Positions 13,022 to 22,504 of a stretch of DNA of 36,792 nt are shown here, piece after piece (within the stretch, counting starts at the first letter, position 1; each line of letters begins with the position of its first letter). The notes under the pieces are model-generated. The model was not told the origin of the DNA. It made no database searches and saw only the letters and a list, made by a program, of their open reading frames with translations. The position numbers were made by a program, and so were the translations under genes. The stretch is from an uncultured Clostridia bacterium. Its GTDB lineage: Bacteria; Bacillota; Clostridia; Christensenellales; Aristaeellaceae. Where the stretch lies: contig CAKUKE010000019.1 of NCBI GenBank assembly GCA_934662505.1, forward strand, positions 1-36,792, given 5' to 3'.

Positions 13022-15421
13022 TCAGGAGCGGAGCACGGCGCCAAACTCCTTTTCAGCCGTTTTCAGTGCTTTATGCACCAGCGCGTTGATTTCATCTTCG
13101 GTCAGCGTATGATCCTGCGCGCGGAACACCAGATTGAACGCGGCGCTCTTTTTACCCAGCCCCACCTGTACGCCGCGGAACACGTCGAACAGACGGATGT
13201 CCTCCAGCCGTTCACCGCAGGCACTGCGCATGGCGTCCATGAGGGGACCCAGCGGAGTGGTCTCGTCCAGCACCAGCGCCAGATCCCGGTTCACCGCAGG
13301 GGTGCGGGCAATGGGCGCCACATGCCCCATGGGGCGAGCCGCAGCGAACGCCTTTTCCAGACTCATCTGGCACACGTACGTCTCTTCATCCAGATCAAAC
13401 CGTTCCGCCACGTCCGGGTGCACCTGCCCCAGCACGCACAGCACGGTACCGTCCTGCGCCGTCAGCTGCGCCCTGCGGCCGGGATGGAGATACCTTTCCT
13501 CCGTGGGCTGGACGGTGCAGGCCGCGCCGATACGGGTCAGCAGCGCCTGCGCCACGCCGCGCAGCGTGAAAAAGTCCTCGTCCTTGCCGTACACGCCGAA
13601 GGCCAGCGTATCTTCTTCCACCGGCAGTCCTTCCTGCGTCCGGGCGTCCGGGCTGTACACATGGCCGATCTCATAGAGGCGCCCCGCCTCATTGCCCGCC
13701 CGCTGATTGGTGGACAGGGTCTTCATCAGACCGCAGAGAAGGGTGGTGCGCATGCAGGCGGTGTCCTCACCCAGCGGATTGCGGATGACCAGCGGCCGCG
13801 CCCGTTCGTCCTCGGGGGCAAAGCCCATCTGCTCAATGGACTTGCGGCTGACAAAGGAATAGGTCATGCTTTCATAAAAGCCCATGCCGGTCAAAAGATC
13901 CTGCACCGTTACCCGGCGGCGCATGGCCCGGTTGAGCCCGCCCTGCGTAGTCTCGCCCCGCAGACGGGTGGAAGGAATACGGTCGTAGCCCGCGTAGCGC
14001 AGCACTTCCTCGGCCAGGTCTTCCTCCATTTCAATGTCCTGCCGGAAGTCGGGCGCCACAGCGGTCAGCCGGTCACCGTCCAGCGTCACCTCGAAGCAGA
14101 GCTTTTCGAGTATGCGCTTCATTTCCTCCCCGGACACTTCCACCCCGTTGCGGGCGTTGATCCGCCGGACGGAAGCCTCCACCACCGCACGGCGCACGGG
14201 ATGAGGGTACAGATCGATCACGCCGGGCACCACGTCGCCCGCGTCCAGTTCATTGACCATCTGGCAGGCACGCTCCAGCGCGGTCATCACGGTGGCAGGC
14301 GATACGCCCCGTTCAAACCGTCCGGACGCCTCGGTGCGGATACCCAGCCGGCGGGCAGTGAGACGGATGGAGGTGCGGTCAAACGCCGCGCACTCGAACA
14401 GAATCTCCTTCGTGTTTTCGGTGATCTCGCTTTCTTCGCCGCCCATCACGCCGGCCAGACCCGTGGGGCCTTTTTCATCGCAGATCATCAGCTCATGACC
14501 GGTCAGCGCGTACTCCTTGCCGTCCAGCGTGGTCAGCTTTTCATCCGGGCGGCTGTTCCGCACGATGATCTGACGTCCCCGCACCTTGTCCAGGTCGAAG
14601 GCGTGCATGGGATGACCCGTTTCCAGCATGACGAAGTTGGTAATGTCCACCACGTTGTTGATGGAACGCATGCCACAGGCGTTCAGATACTGCCGCAGCC
14701 ACATGGGGCTCTGCCCCACCCGCACGTTTTTCACCACACGGGCGGCATAGCGGGGACAGTCGTCGGTGTTTTCCACCGTCACGGCCGCATAGTCGTGCAC
14801 ATCGCCGCCGGGAGTCTCCCGCACGGTCACATGGGGCAGGTTCAGCGGCGCGTCCAGCGCGGCGGCCGTTTCCCGCGCCACGCCCCACACGCACAGGCAG
14901 TCGGGGCGGTTGGCCAGAATTTCAAAATCCACCACCGTATCGTCCAGACCGAAAATGGTCTTGACGTCCGTTCCAAGGGGATAATCCTCATGGAAGACCA
15001 GCAGCCCCGCCGCGCCCACGGAAGGGTACAGCTCCACAGGCACGCCGATCTCGGTGGAGGAGCAGAGCATGCCGCAGCTTTCCACCCCCCGCAGCTTGCC
15101 CTTTTTAATGGTCACGCCGCCGGGCAGGGTCGCCCCCACCCTGGCCACAGGCACCAGAATGCCCTCCCGCACGTTGGGCGCGCCGCAGACGATCTGCAGG
15201 GGTTCGCCCTCCCCCACGTCCACGGTGCACACATGCAGATGGTCGCTGTTTTCATGATCGCGGCAGGTGAGCACCCGGCCCACCACCACGCCGGAAAGTT
15301 CCTTTCCCAGCTCCTCCATACCCTCCACGCCGGTGCCGGTCATCACCATCCGACTTTCATAGGCCGCGTTGTCCAGCGTCACGGGCACATATTTTTTCAG
15401 CCAATTCATGGAAACCTTCAT
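13022..15421 (-). CDS. pheT: Phenylalanine-tRNA ligase beta subunit
   Basis: ATG 15421 is preceded by AGGGAGG, and the product has 799 residues, the standard size of bacterial PheT. The N-terminal EMAP-type tRNA-binding domain spans about residues 40-150 (DHLHVCTVDVGEG, QIVCGAPNVREG). It is followed by the B3/B4 domain with the editing site (YAARVVKNVRVGQSPMWLRQ, NNVVDITNFVMLETGHPMHA), the B5 DNA-binding-like domain, the catalytic-like core (GFYESMTYSFVSRKSIEQ), and a C-terminal anticodon-binding FDX-ACB domain (about 705-798, DLALVLDE). It forms the alpha2-beta2 enzyme with PheS, charges tRNA-Phe, and hydrolyses mischarged Tyr-tRNA-Phe. It lies 22 bases downstream of pheS under the same T-box leader. 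Nothing is missing. Confidence 0.99.
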   Translation of the reverse strand: MKVSMNWLKKYVPVTLDNAAYESRMVMTGTGVEGMEELGKELSGVVVGRVLTCRDHENSDHLHVCTVDVGEGEPLQIVCGAPNVREGILVPVARVGATLPGGVTIKKGKLRGVESCGMLCSSTEIGVPVELYPSVGAAGLLVFHEDYPLGTDVKTIFGLDDTVVDFEILANRPDCLCVWGVARETAAALDAPLNLPHVTVRETPGGDVHDYAAVTVENTDDCPRYAARVVKNVRVGQSPMWLRQYLNACGMRSINNVVDITNFVMLETGHPMHAFDLDKVRGRQIIVRNSRPDEKLTTLDGKEYALTGHELMICDEKGPTGLAGVMGGEESEITENTKEILFECAAFDRTSIRLTARRLGIRTEASGRFERGVSPATVMTALERACQMVNELDAGDVVPGVIDLYPHPVRRAVVEASVRRINARNGVEVSGEEMKRILEKLCFEVTLDGDRLTAVAPDFRQDIEMEEDLAEEVLRYAGYDRIPSTRLRGETTQGGLNRAMRRRVTVQDLLTGMGFYESMTYSFVSRKSIEQMGFAPEDERARPLVIRNPLGEDTACMRTTLLCGLMKTLSTNQRAGNEAGRLYEIGHVYSPDARTQEGLPVEEDTLAFGVYGKDEDFFTLRGVAQALLTRIGAACTVQPTEERYLHPGRRAQLTAQDGTVLCVLGQVHPDVAERFDLDEETYVCQMSLEKAFAAARPMGHVAPIARTPAVNRDLALVLDETTPLGPLMDAMRSACGERLEDIRLFDVFRGVQVGLGKKSAAFNLVFRAQDHTLTEDEINALVHKALKTAEKEFGAVLRS

Positions 15422-15443
15422 GACGGTATACCTCCCTTATCCC

Positions 15444-16472
15444 TCAGCGGAACTGGCGCAGGAAGCGCAGGTCGCCTTCGTAGAGCAGACGCATGTCCGA
15501 AATGCCGTAGCGCAGCATGGCGATGCGCTCCAGCCCGATGCCGAAGGCAAAGCCGGAATACTTTTTGCTGTCGATGCCGCACATTTCCAGCACCTTGGGG
15601 TTCACCATGCCGCAGCCCAGCACCTCGATAAAGCCGGTGCCCTTGCACATGCGGCAGCCCTTGCCGTGGCAGTTGACGCAGGTGAGATCCACCTCGGCGC
15701 TGGGCTCGGTAAAGGGGAAAAAGGAGGGACGGAACCGGGTTTCAATGTCCTCGCCGTAGAGCCGTTTGGCCATGGCGTCCAGCGTCCCCTTCAGATCGCC
15801 CATGGACACGTTTTCGTCAATGACCAGACCCTCGATCTGATGGAAAACGGGGCTGTGAGTCGCGTCGATCTCATCGGCGCGGAACACCCTGCCGGGGCAC
15901 ACAATGCGGATGGGCGGCTTGCGGGTGAGCATGGTGCGCGCCTGCACAGGCGAGGTATGGGTGCGCAGCACAATGTTGTCGTCCAGATAAAAGGTATCCT
16001 GCGCGTCCCGGGCGGGATGGTTCTTCGGCAGGTTCAGCAGTTCAAAGTTGTAGTGATCCAGCTCGATTTCCGGGCCTTCCACCACTTCAAAGCCCATCCC
16101 GGTAAAGCAGTCCAGCACCTGACGCAGCGCCATCTGACAGGGATGGATCTGCCCCACCCCGGGCAGATCCCGGGGCTCGGTGATATCCACCCGTTCCTTT
16201 TCCAGCCGCGCTTCCTTTTCTCTGGCGCGCAGTTCGCTCAGCCGCTCATCCAGCATGGCGGTCAGCTTTTCCCGATGCTCGTTGATCACCTGACCCATGG
16301 CGGGGCGCTCCTGCGGCGGCAGCGACCCCATGCCCCGCAGCAGCGCCGTGAGGCTCCCTTTTTTGCCCAGCACGGACACGCGCAGCTGCTCCAGCGCCTG
16401 CGTGCTGCGGGCTTCCTTGAGCTGCGCCTGCATTTCTTCGCCGATCCGAGCCAGTTCTTCCCTGATGGCCAT
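15444..16472 (-). CDS. pheS: Phenylalanine-tRNA ligase alpha subunit
   Basis: The start is taken as ATG 16472 because AGGAGAG lies seven bases upstream. An in-frame ATG at 16505 would fall inside the leader terminator hairpin. The product has 342 residues, the usual length. An N-terminal coiled-coil for tRNA binding covers about residues 1-85. The class II catalytic core includes motif 2 (FRADEIDATHSPVFHQIEG) and motif 3 (FAFGIGLERIAMLRYG), with the Phe-binding loop between them. PheS activates phenylalanine with ATP in the cytoplasm and works as a tetramer with PheT. It is first in the pheS-pheT operon and is controlled by a T-box leader that senses uncharged tRNA-Phe. Confidence 0.99.
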   Translation of the reverse strand: MAIREELARIGEEMQAQLKEARSTQALEQLRVSVLGKKGSLTALLRGMGSLPPQERPAMGQVINEHREKLTAMLDERLSELRAREKEARLEKERVDITEPRDLPGVGQIHPCQMALRQVLDCFTGMGFEVVEGPEIELDHYNFELLNLPKNHPARDAQDTFYLDDNIVLRTHTSPVQARTMLTRKPPIRIVCPGRVFRADEIDATHSPVFHQIEGLVIDENVSMGDLKGTLDAMAKRLYGEDIETRFRPSFFPFTEPSAEVDLTCVNCHGKGCRMCKGTGFIEVLGCGMVNPKVLEMCGIDSKKYSGFAFGIGLERIAMLRYGISDMRLLYEGDLRFLRQFR

Positions 16473-16492
16473 CGTTTTCTCTCCTTCCATTG

Positions 16493-16760
16493 AAAAAAGC
16501 CCCATGCGATCTTCGCACGGGGCGTAAAACGGTTTGTTTCACGCGGTACCACCCACGTTCGGACGAGCGTTGTGCTCCTCCCTTCATTTGCATCCTTAAC
16601 GCGGAAAACGGCGGCGCTTACTTGGGTGCAAGACCCGTTCAGCGGCGCGGCTCAGGGGCGAATGACCCGCCCGGATCAAAAGGGCTTGCAGCCGACGACC
16701 CTTTTTCTCTGCCCGATCCGGAAGCGTGCGGATGTTGTTCCCCATCGCAGCCGATACCGG
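16493..16760 (-). promoter_or_regulatory. T-box riboswitch leader of pheST
   Basis: On the minus strand the leader contains the T-box core AACGTGGGTGGTACCGCG (about 16559-16542), which pairs with the NCCA end of uncharged tRNA. The terminator hairpin follows (16523-16513 against 16509-16499, one mismatch, then TTTTTT at 16498-16493) and ends 21 bases before pheS. Upstream is a long stem-rich region with GGCTGCAAGCCC as a plausible stem I tip. A TTC at 16662-16660 on its 3' side is a candidate phenylalanine specifier codon, but I cannot prove the fold by eye. Uncharged tRNA-Phe would favour read-through into pheS. Confidence 0.92.
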
Positions 16761-16761
16761 C

Positions 16762-16790
16762 ATTGTAGCACGCCGCCCGGGGAAAGTCAA
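16762..16790 (-). promoter_or_regulatory. Sigma-A promoter of the pheST T-box transcript
   Basis: On the minus strand TTGACT (16790-16785), a 17-base spacer and TACAAT (16767-16762), nearly consensus. Transcription would start a few bases before the T-box leader. Confidence 0.85.
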
Positions 16791-16834
16791 TATCTCCCCC
16801 GGCCGTCATGAGAACGAAAAACACACGGAGGGGG

Positions 16835-16863
16835 TTGATTTTCCATCCTCAGAATGGTACAAT
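16835..16863 (+). promoter_or_regulatory. Sigma-A promoter of the amidase-repeat protein gene
   Basis: TTGATT (16835-16840), 17 bases, TACAAT (16858-16863). It lies back to back with the pheST promoter, with 44 bases between the two -35 boxes, and leaves a 5' leader of about 110 bases. Confidence 0.75.
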
Positions 16864-16977
16864 ATGGGAACAAAGGGCTTCGTTTCATCCAAACAACAGT
16901 TCATTCTGCTCAAAAACCGCCCTTTTCCTCTCATCCGACTGTCAACATCAGCCAAATCATCTCAGGAGGGATCCATC

Positions 16978-19491
16978 ATGAAACGTCGGAACGCATTTCT
17001 GGCCTGTATTCTGCTTACCGTCCTCACATTGCTGCTTGTCGCGCCGTCCGGACAGGCAGCCGGCTACAATAAGGACGCCGCCATCGCGTATGCCCGAAAA
17101 TACGCAAAGTCCTACAACCCGGCCTACCCGGCCATGTCAGGGGGCGACTGCGCAAGCTTCGTCTCCCAGTGCCTGTTGGCGGGCGGTCTTCCCATGGACA
17201 GCACGTGGTATTACAAATCGTCCAAAAACTTCTCTCAATACTGGTCGTACGCCTACTATCTGCGCGTATATCTGACAACCAACTGCGGGTACACCTGCAT
17301 CTCGTCCCCTTCCATGTCCGATATCGCTGCCGGCGACATCATCTGGAGCAACGGCGGCGAGCACGTCATGATCGTCACCGAGGTCGGCAACGGCTACTTC
17401 AAAAAGTGCGGTCATTCCAACGATGAGCTGGACACCCGCCACAACAATTCCACATGGGTCACCCACGTGGTCAAAATGGGCGACTCCACCCCGGCTGAAA
17501 CGCTGGAGATCACCAACGTCAGCTACCCCAGCACCTACAAGATCGACACGGTCAACGGCTACTACATGAAATCCGGTCAGATCCGCTCCAACAGCAAGAT
17601 CACCAGCGTGACCATCGACATCCAGACCGGCAGCGGCGCGTCCATTTCCGGCCATCCCAAGACGTATACGCCGAACAGCTATTACTTCTCCGTGGTGGCG
17701 AAGGACAGCGATATCAAGTTCTCCAACATCACCACCCCCGGCTGGTACGTTTTCACCGTTTCCGCCACGGATGAAAGCGGAAAAACGGCGCGCGCCTGCA
17801 TGCTGATGGAGGCCGTTTCCAGCGGCTCGACCGTCACTTCCTACGGCGACTACATCAACAATGCCCATGATTACCGGGTGAAAGCCGAAACCGGCGCCTA
17901 CTTTGCCACGACCGCCGGAGAAGTCAAGGCCGCACCCCTGTCGGGCAGCAGCGCCGCAACGATCCGCACGCTGACCGTGGGTGAAAAGCTGGACACCAAC
18001 GCCGTCATCACCAACCGTCTGGGCGAAACGTGGTACCGCCTGACGAACGGTTCCTTTGTCTACAGCGGTCATGTCATTTCCGTCAAGGACAAGGTCGTAG
18101 CCAAAACGACCGCCAAATACACCGCCCGCGAAGCAGGCGAACCCAACCGCTACTACGTGACCGCCGAGGGCGGCACCGCACCCTACACCTATCAGTACGC
18201 CCTGTACAAGGACGGCGCGCTCTACAACCAGACCGCGTGGCTGGCCGATGACAATTACCGGGTGGATTACACTGAGCCGGGCGTGTACGTGATGAAGGTC
18301 ACCGTGCGGGATCAGGCGGGCAAGCTGTCCGACCCGGCCGAAAGCGTCGCGACGGTCGTTACCGCGCCCGTTCCCGTCACCGCATCGGTCACGGGCAAGT
18401 ACGCCGCGCGGGAAGTCGGTCAGCCCAACCGTTATTACATCGTTCCCGGCGGCGGCACCGCGCCCTACACCTACTACTTCCGGCTGTACAGGAACGGTAC
18501 GGTGTACCACAATTCCGGCTGGATCGCCGCGGACAACTACCGCATCGACTTCACCGCGCCCGGCACCTACACCATGACCGTCAAGGTGCAGGACGCCAAG
18601 GGCGCCAAGAGCGACTGGGTATCCTGCTCCCAGACCGTGGTCAGGGCCGCCGAGCCCCTGACCGTGACCGCCTCGGGCAAGTACACCGACCGCGAAGTGG
18701 GTCAGGCCAACCGTTACTACGCCGCCGCGCAGGGCGGCACCGCGCCCTACACCTATTATTTCCGCCTGTACAAGGGCAGCACGGTCTGCAACAACTCCGG
18801 CTGGATCACGGCGGATAACTACCGTGCGGAATTCACCGAGGCCGGCACCTACACCATGACCGTCAAGGTGCAGGACGCAAACGGCAACAAGACGGACTGG
18901 GTCTCCTGCGCCAGAACGGTGGTCAAGGCGCCGCTGTCCGCCACCATCCGCAGCACCTACACCGAGCGGGAGCCCGGCCAGCCCAACCGTTACTACGCTG
19001 CCGCGCAGGGCGGCGCCACCCCCTACACCTACTATTTCCGCCTCTACAAGGACGGCGCGGTCTACCACAATTCCGGCTGGATCACGGCAAACAATTACCG
19101 CATCGACTTCACCGAGCCCGGCACCTACACCATGACCGTCAAGGTGCAGGACGGCAACGGCAGCAAGTCCGACTGGGTATCCTGCACCAGGACCGTGGTC
19201 AAGGCGGCGGCGGTCAGCCTCACAGCGAAGATCACGGGCAAGTACACCGACCGTGAAGTGGGTCAGCCCAACCGTTACTACGCCACCGCACAGGGCGGCG
19301 CTACCCCCTACACCTACTACTTCCGTCTCTACAAGGACGGCGCGGTGTATCACAATTCCGGCTGGATCTCCGCGGACAATTACCGTATCGACTTCACCGA
19401 AGCGGGCACCTACACCATGTCCGTCCGGGTGCAGGACAACAACGGCAACAAGTCCGACTGGGTATCCGGCGGGAAAACGGTGGTCAAATAA
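16978..19491 (+). CDS. Secreted amidase-domain protein with five ~90-residue surface repeats
   Basis: ATG 16978 follows AGGAGGG and gives 837 residues; a longer upstream frame has no ribosome site and would bury the signal peptide. Residues 1-27 form a signal peptide ending GQAAG. Residues about 28-180 match the Amidase_6 (CHAP-like) family: GGDCASFVSQ with catalytic C58, and GEHVMIV with H129. A linker domain follows, then an SH3-like segment (about 300-365, LGETWYRLTNGSFVYSGHV). From about 375 to the end come five repeats of the form KYTxREVGQPNRYY, GGTAPYTYYFRLYKDG, NSGW, GTYTMTVKVQD, SDWVSC. The protein probably cuts or binds peptidoglycan at the surface, with the repeats as wall- or glycan-binding beta modules (inference). 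The repeats lack an LPXTG anchor. A paralogue ends at 36631. Confidence 0.88.
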   Translation: MKRRNAFLACILLTVLTLLLVAPSGQAAGYNKDAAIAYARKYAKSYNPAYPAMSGGDCASFVSQCLLAGGLPMDSTWYYKSSKNFSQYWSYAYYLRVYLTTNCGYTCISSPSMSDIAAGDIIWSNGGEHVMIVTEVGNGYFKKCGHSNDELDTRHNNSTWVTHVVKMGDSTPAETLEITNVSYPSTYKIDTVNGYYMKSGQIRSNSKITSVTIDIQTGSGASISGHPKTYTPNSYYFSVVAKDSDIKFSNITTPGWYVFTVSATDESGKTARACMLMEAVSSGSTVTSYGDYINNAHDYRVKAETGAYFATTAGEVKAAPLSGSSAATIRTLTVGEKLDTNAVITNRLGETWYRLTNGSFVYSGHVISVKDKVVAKTTAKYTAREAGEPNRYYVTAEGGTAPYTYQYALYKDGALYNQTAWLADDNYRVDYTEPGVYVMKVTVRDQAGKLSDPAESVATVVTAPVPVTASVTGKYAAREVGQPNRYYIVPGGGTAPYTYYFRLYRNGTVYHNSGWIAADNYRIDFTAPGTYTMTVKVQDAKGAKSDWVSCSQTVVRAAEPLTVTASGKYTDREVGQANRYYAAAQGGTAPYTYYFRLYKGSTVCNNSGWITADNYRAEFTEAGTYTMTVKVQDANGNKTDWVSCARTVVKAPLSATIRSTYTEREPGQPNRYYAAAQGGATPYTYYFRLYKDGAVYHNSGWITANNYRIDFTEPGTYTMTVKVQDGNGSKSDWVSCTRTVVKAAAVSLTAKITGKYTDREVGQPNRYYATAQGGATPYTYYFRLYKDGAVYHNSGWISADNYRIDFTEAGTYTMSVRVQDNNGNKSDWVSGGKTVVK

Positions 19492-19592
19492 AAGAACCGT
19501 CTGCACTCGACCCATGTTTTCCGGCAAGGGCTGCCGCACAGCGCGGCAGCCTGCCCGCCGGTTGTAAACGGCAGCGCGGCCGCTGCCCATCC

Positions 19593-19627
19593 GGGAGCCG
19601 AAGCGAAAGCGCCTCGGCTCCCCTTTT
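19593..19627 (+). terminator. Terminator of the amidase-repeat gene
   Basis: GGGAGCCGA (19593-19601) pairs with TCGGCTCCC (19614-19622), followed by CTTTT. A second GC hairpin, GGCTGCCGC with GCGGCAGCC, lies just upstream at about 19530-19553. Confidence 0.75.
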
Positions 19628-19719
19628 CATCTCCGCAGAGCTTTTTTCTCCGCATCACGCCCGGGTGCGAAGCCGGCAGTCTTCTCCCGCCCGGAACCCC
19701 TCGTTTTTCCCCGCAAACC

Positions 19720-19748
19720 TTTACAAAACCGGGCTTTCAGGATATACT
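19720..19748 (+). promoter_or_regulatory. Sigma-A promoter of leuS
   Basis: TTTACA (19720-19725), 17-base spacer, TATACT (19743-19748), 65 bases upstream of the start codon. The leader is too short for a T-box, in contrast to pheST. Confidence 0.75.
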
Positions 19749-19813
19749 TACACAATAAGACCCGCCGAGCGCGCCTGCGCTCTGCCTGTTGACATACCAA
19801 AGGAGGATTCTCC

Positions 19814-22234
19814 ATGAGCATCGCGCCTTATGATCCAAGTCTCATCGAGCCGAAATGGCAACGCCTGTGGGCGGAAAAGCACGCCTTTGAAGCGAAAAAC
19901 GATTATTCCCTGCCCAAATACTACTGCCTCATTGAGTTCCCCTACCCCTCCGGCGCAGGTCTGCACGTGGGGCATCCCCGTTCCAACACGGCGCTGGACA
20001 TCATTGCCCGCAAACGGCGCATGGAAGGGTACAACGTGCTGTATCCCATCGGCTGGGACGCGTTTGGTCTGCCTACGGAAAACTATGCCATCAAAAACCA
20101 CGTACAGCCTGCGGTGGTGACCCGGCAGAACGTGGATCATTTCCGCGAGCAATTGCAGAAGCTCGGCTTTTCCTTTGACTACAGCCGCGAGATCAACACC
20201 ACCGACCCTGCCTATTACCGCTGGACCCAGTGGATTTTCCTGCAGCTGTACAAGCACGGGCTGGCCTACAAGTGCGAAATGCCCATCAACTGGTGCCCCT
20301 CCTGCAAATGCGGTCTGGCCAACGAAGAAGTGGTGGACGGCAAATGTGAGCGCTGCGGGGCGGAGGTTGTGCGCAAGGTCAAGAGCCAGTGGATGCTCCG
20401 CATTACCGCCTATGCCCAGAAGCTGCTGGACGGTCTGGATCACGTGGACTTCATCGACCGGGTCAAGACCCAGCAGCGCAACTGGATCGGCCGCAGCGAA
20501 GGCGCGGAAGTGGATTTTCAGCTGACCCCCGTGCCCGAAAAGCTGCGGGTGTACACCACCCGGCCGGACACCCTGTTCGGCGCGACCTACATGGTCATTT
20601 CGCCCGAACACCCCCTCATCGACCGGTATAAAGACCAGATCACCAACTATGACGCGCTGCTTGCCTATCGGGAAGCCGCTGCGCGCAAAAGCGACTTTGA
20701 ACGCACCGAAATGGCGAAGGACAAAACCGGTGTGCAGATCGAGGGGATCCGTGCGGTCAACCCGGTCACGGGCAAGGAAATTCCCGTGTGGGTATCCGAC
20801 TATGTGCTGATGAGCTACGGCACGGGCGCCATCATGGCCGTGCCCGCCCATGACGAGCGCGACTGGGCGTTTGCCAAAAAGTTCGGTCTGCCCATCGTGG
20901 AAGTGGTCGCCGGCGGTGAGGACGTGCAGCGCGCCTGCTACGCCGAGACCGCCACCGGGACACTGGTCAATTCCGGCTTCCTGAACGGTCTGAGCGTTGC
21001 GGAGGCCAAGAAGAAGATCATCACCTACCTGACCGAGCAGGGCGTGGGCGAGAAAAAGGTGAATTTCAAGCTCCGCGACTGGGTGTTTTCCCGTCAGCGT
21101 TACTGGGGCGACCCCATTCCCGTCATCCACTGCCCGCACTGCGGCATGGTACCGCTGGATGAGAAGGATCTGCCCCTGCTGCTGCCTGAGGTGGAGCATT
21201 ATGAGCCCACTGACGACGGTCAGAGCCCCCTTTCCCGCATGACCGACTGGGTAAACGTGAAGTGTCCCCGCTGCGGCGCGGACGCACAGCGCGAGACGGA
21301 TACCATGCCCCAGTGGGCTGGCTCCAGCTGGTATTTCCTGCGCTACTGCGATCCTCACAACGATCAGGCGCTGGCCTCCAAGGAAGCGCTGGATTACTGG
21401 ATGCCCGTGGACTGGTATAACGGCGGCATGGAGCACACGACGCTGCACCTGCTCTACAGCCGGTTCTGGCACCTGTTCCTCCACGACATCGGCGTGGTGT
21501 CCGCCCCCGAGCCCTACCGCAAGCGCACCAGCCACGGTATGATTCTGGGCGAAAACGGCGAAAAGATGAGTAAATCCCGGGGCAACGTCATCAACCCGGA
21601 CGACATGGTCGCCGAAATCGGCGCGGACGCCTTCCGGATGTACGAAATGTTCATGGGCGCTTTCGATCAGGCCATTCCGTGGAGCACCAACGGTGCGCGG
21701 GGCTGCCGCAAGTTCCTGGATCGGGTGTGGCGGCTGCAGGACATGGTAACGGGCGAGGAAGGCTACAGCGCGGACATGCAGGTGTCCATGCATCAGACCG
21801 TCAAAAAGGTCTCCGAGGACTATGAGCGCATGAAGTTCAACACCGCCATCGCCCAGATGATGACGCTGGTGAACGAAATCCTTCAGAAAGGCAGCATCAC
21901 CCGGGGCGAATACAAGACCCTGCTGCTCCTTCTTTCCCCCGTGGCGCCCCATATCTGCGAGGAAATCTGGCAGAATCTGGGCTGTGAGGGATACGTGTAT
22001 GCGCAGCCCTGGCCGACCTACGACCCCAAATGCCTGACCCGGAACGAAACGGAGATCGCCATTCAGATCAACGGCAAGGTGAAGGGCAAAATGATGGTGC
22101 CTACCACCCTGACCAAGCAGGAGGGCGAAAGCACCCTGCCGGACAGCGACGCGGTGCGCGCACTGGTGGGCGGCAAACAGATCGTCAAATGCATCTTTGT
22201 TCCCGGCCGGCTGCTCAATCTTGTCGTTCGGTGA
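19814..22234 (+). CDS. leuS: Leucine-tRNA ligase
   Basis: ATG 19814 follows AAAGGAGG; 806 residues, normal for bacterial LeuRS. The class I signature HVGHPRSNTALD stands for HIGH near residue 53, and EKMSKSRGNVINPDD is the KMSKS loop near residue 580. The zinc domain has CPSCKCGLANEEVVDGKCERCG-type cysteine pairs. The CP1 editing domain shows the Thr-rich TTRPDTLFGATY and YGTGAIMAVPAHDERDWAFA with the conserved Asp that removes mischarged tRNA. The C-terminal tRNA-binding domain ends in VKGKMMVP and KCIFVPGRLLNLVV. It loads leucine on tRNA-Leu in the cytoplasm. It is a single gene with its own promoter and no T-box, and all catalytic and editing elements are present. Confidence 0.99.
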   Translation: MSIAPYDPSLIEPKWQRLWAEKHAFEAKNDYSLPKYYCLIEFPYPSGAGLHVGHPRSNTALDIIARKRRMEGYNVLYPIGWDAFGLPTENYAIKNHVQPAVVTRQNVDHFREQLQKLGFSFDYSREINTTDPAYYRWTQWIFLQLYKHGLAYKCEMPINWCPSCKCGLANEEVVDGKCERCGAEVVRKVKSQWMLRITAYAQKLLDGLDHVDFIDRVKTQQRNWIGRSEGAEVDFQLTPVPEKLRVYTTRPDTLFGATYMVISPEHPLIDRYKDQITNYDALLAYREAAARKSDFERTEMAKDKTGVQIEGIRAVNPVTGKEIPVWVSDYVLMSYGTGAIMAVPAHDERDWAFAKKFGLPIVEVVAGGEDVQRACYAETATGTLVNSGFLNGLSVAEAKKKIITYLTEQGVGEKKVNFKLRDWVFSRQRYWGDPIPVIHCPHCGMVPLDEKDLPLLLPEVEHYEPTDDGQSPLSRMTDWVNVKCPRCGADAQRETDTMPQWAGSSWYFLRYCDPHNDQALASKEALDYWMPVDWYNGGMEHTTLHLLYSRFWHLFLHDIGVVSAPEPYRKRTSHGMILGENGEKMSKSRGNVINPDDMVAEIGADAFRMYEMFMGAFDQAIPWSTNGARGCRKFLDRVWRLQDMVTGEEGYSADMQVSMHQTVKKVSEDYERMKFNTAIAQMMTLVNEILQKGSITRGEYKTLLLLLSPVAPHICEEIWQNLGCEGYVYAQPWPTYDPKCLTRNETEIAIQINGKVKGKMMVPTTLTKQEGESTLPDSDAVRALVGGKQIVKCIFVPGRLLNLVVR

Positions 22235-22504
22235 CCCGACCCGCCCAGCCGGCGAACCGTCAGGAAATACGGTGCGGGATGCGGGGGGCAGGCCTGAACA
22301 CGCCGCATGCAGCGCCGCTTCCTTGCCCGTTCGGCTGAAACGGTTCCTTACAGGGTGAGCGATGTGGGCAGCACGCGCCTCCCTCCCATTCAGCTGAAAC
22401 CGTTTCCTGAGGCTTTCAAAATGAAGCGCCCGGTTGAACGGCGCGAAGGGGGCGCCGTCTTTCACGGGGTACCGTTTCGCGAATTGGACTTTCCGGACAA
22501 TCTG
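22235..22504. other. Intergenic region after leuS with no gene seen
   Basis: No credible ORF lies here. Two similar sequences, CGGCTGAAACGGTTCC near 22334-22349 and CAGCTGAAACCGTTTCC near 22391-22407, are about 57 bases apart; they may be chance or a weak repeat. The stretch keeps the backbone GC content. Confidence 0.35.

Noticed and set aside
12572..15631. A 1,019-codon open frame on the plus strand
   Set aside because: It lies antisense to pheT, begins without a ribosome site and its product is His/Gln/Arg-rich nonsense; long antisense frames are expected in GC-rich coding DNA.
18101..19491. CRISPR-like or tandem DNA array
   Set aside because: The ~270-base repeats are in-frame protein modules with diverging codons, not short identical repeats with unique spacers.
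17137..19590. An 817-codon open frame on the minus strand
   Set aside because: Antisense to the amidase-repeat gene; its apparent repeats are only the mirror of the real protein repeats.
22330..22407. A repeat pair CGGCTGAAACGGTTCC / CAGCTGAAACCGTTTCC after leuS
   Set aside because: Only two imperfect copies with no spacing logic or neighbouring regulator; chance similarity is likely.
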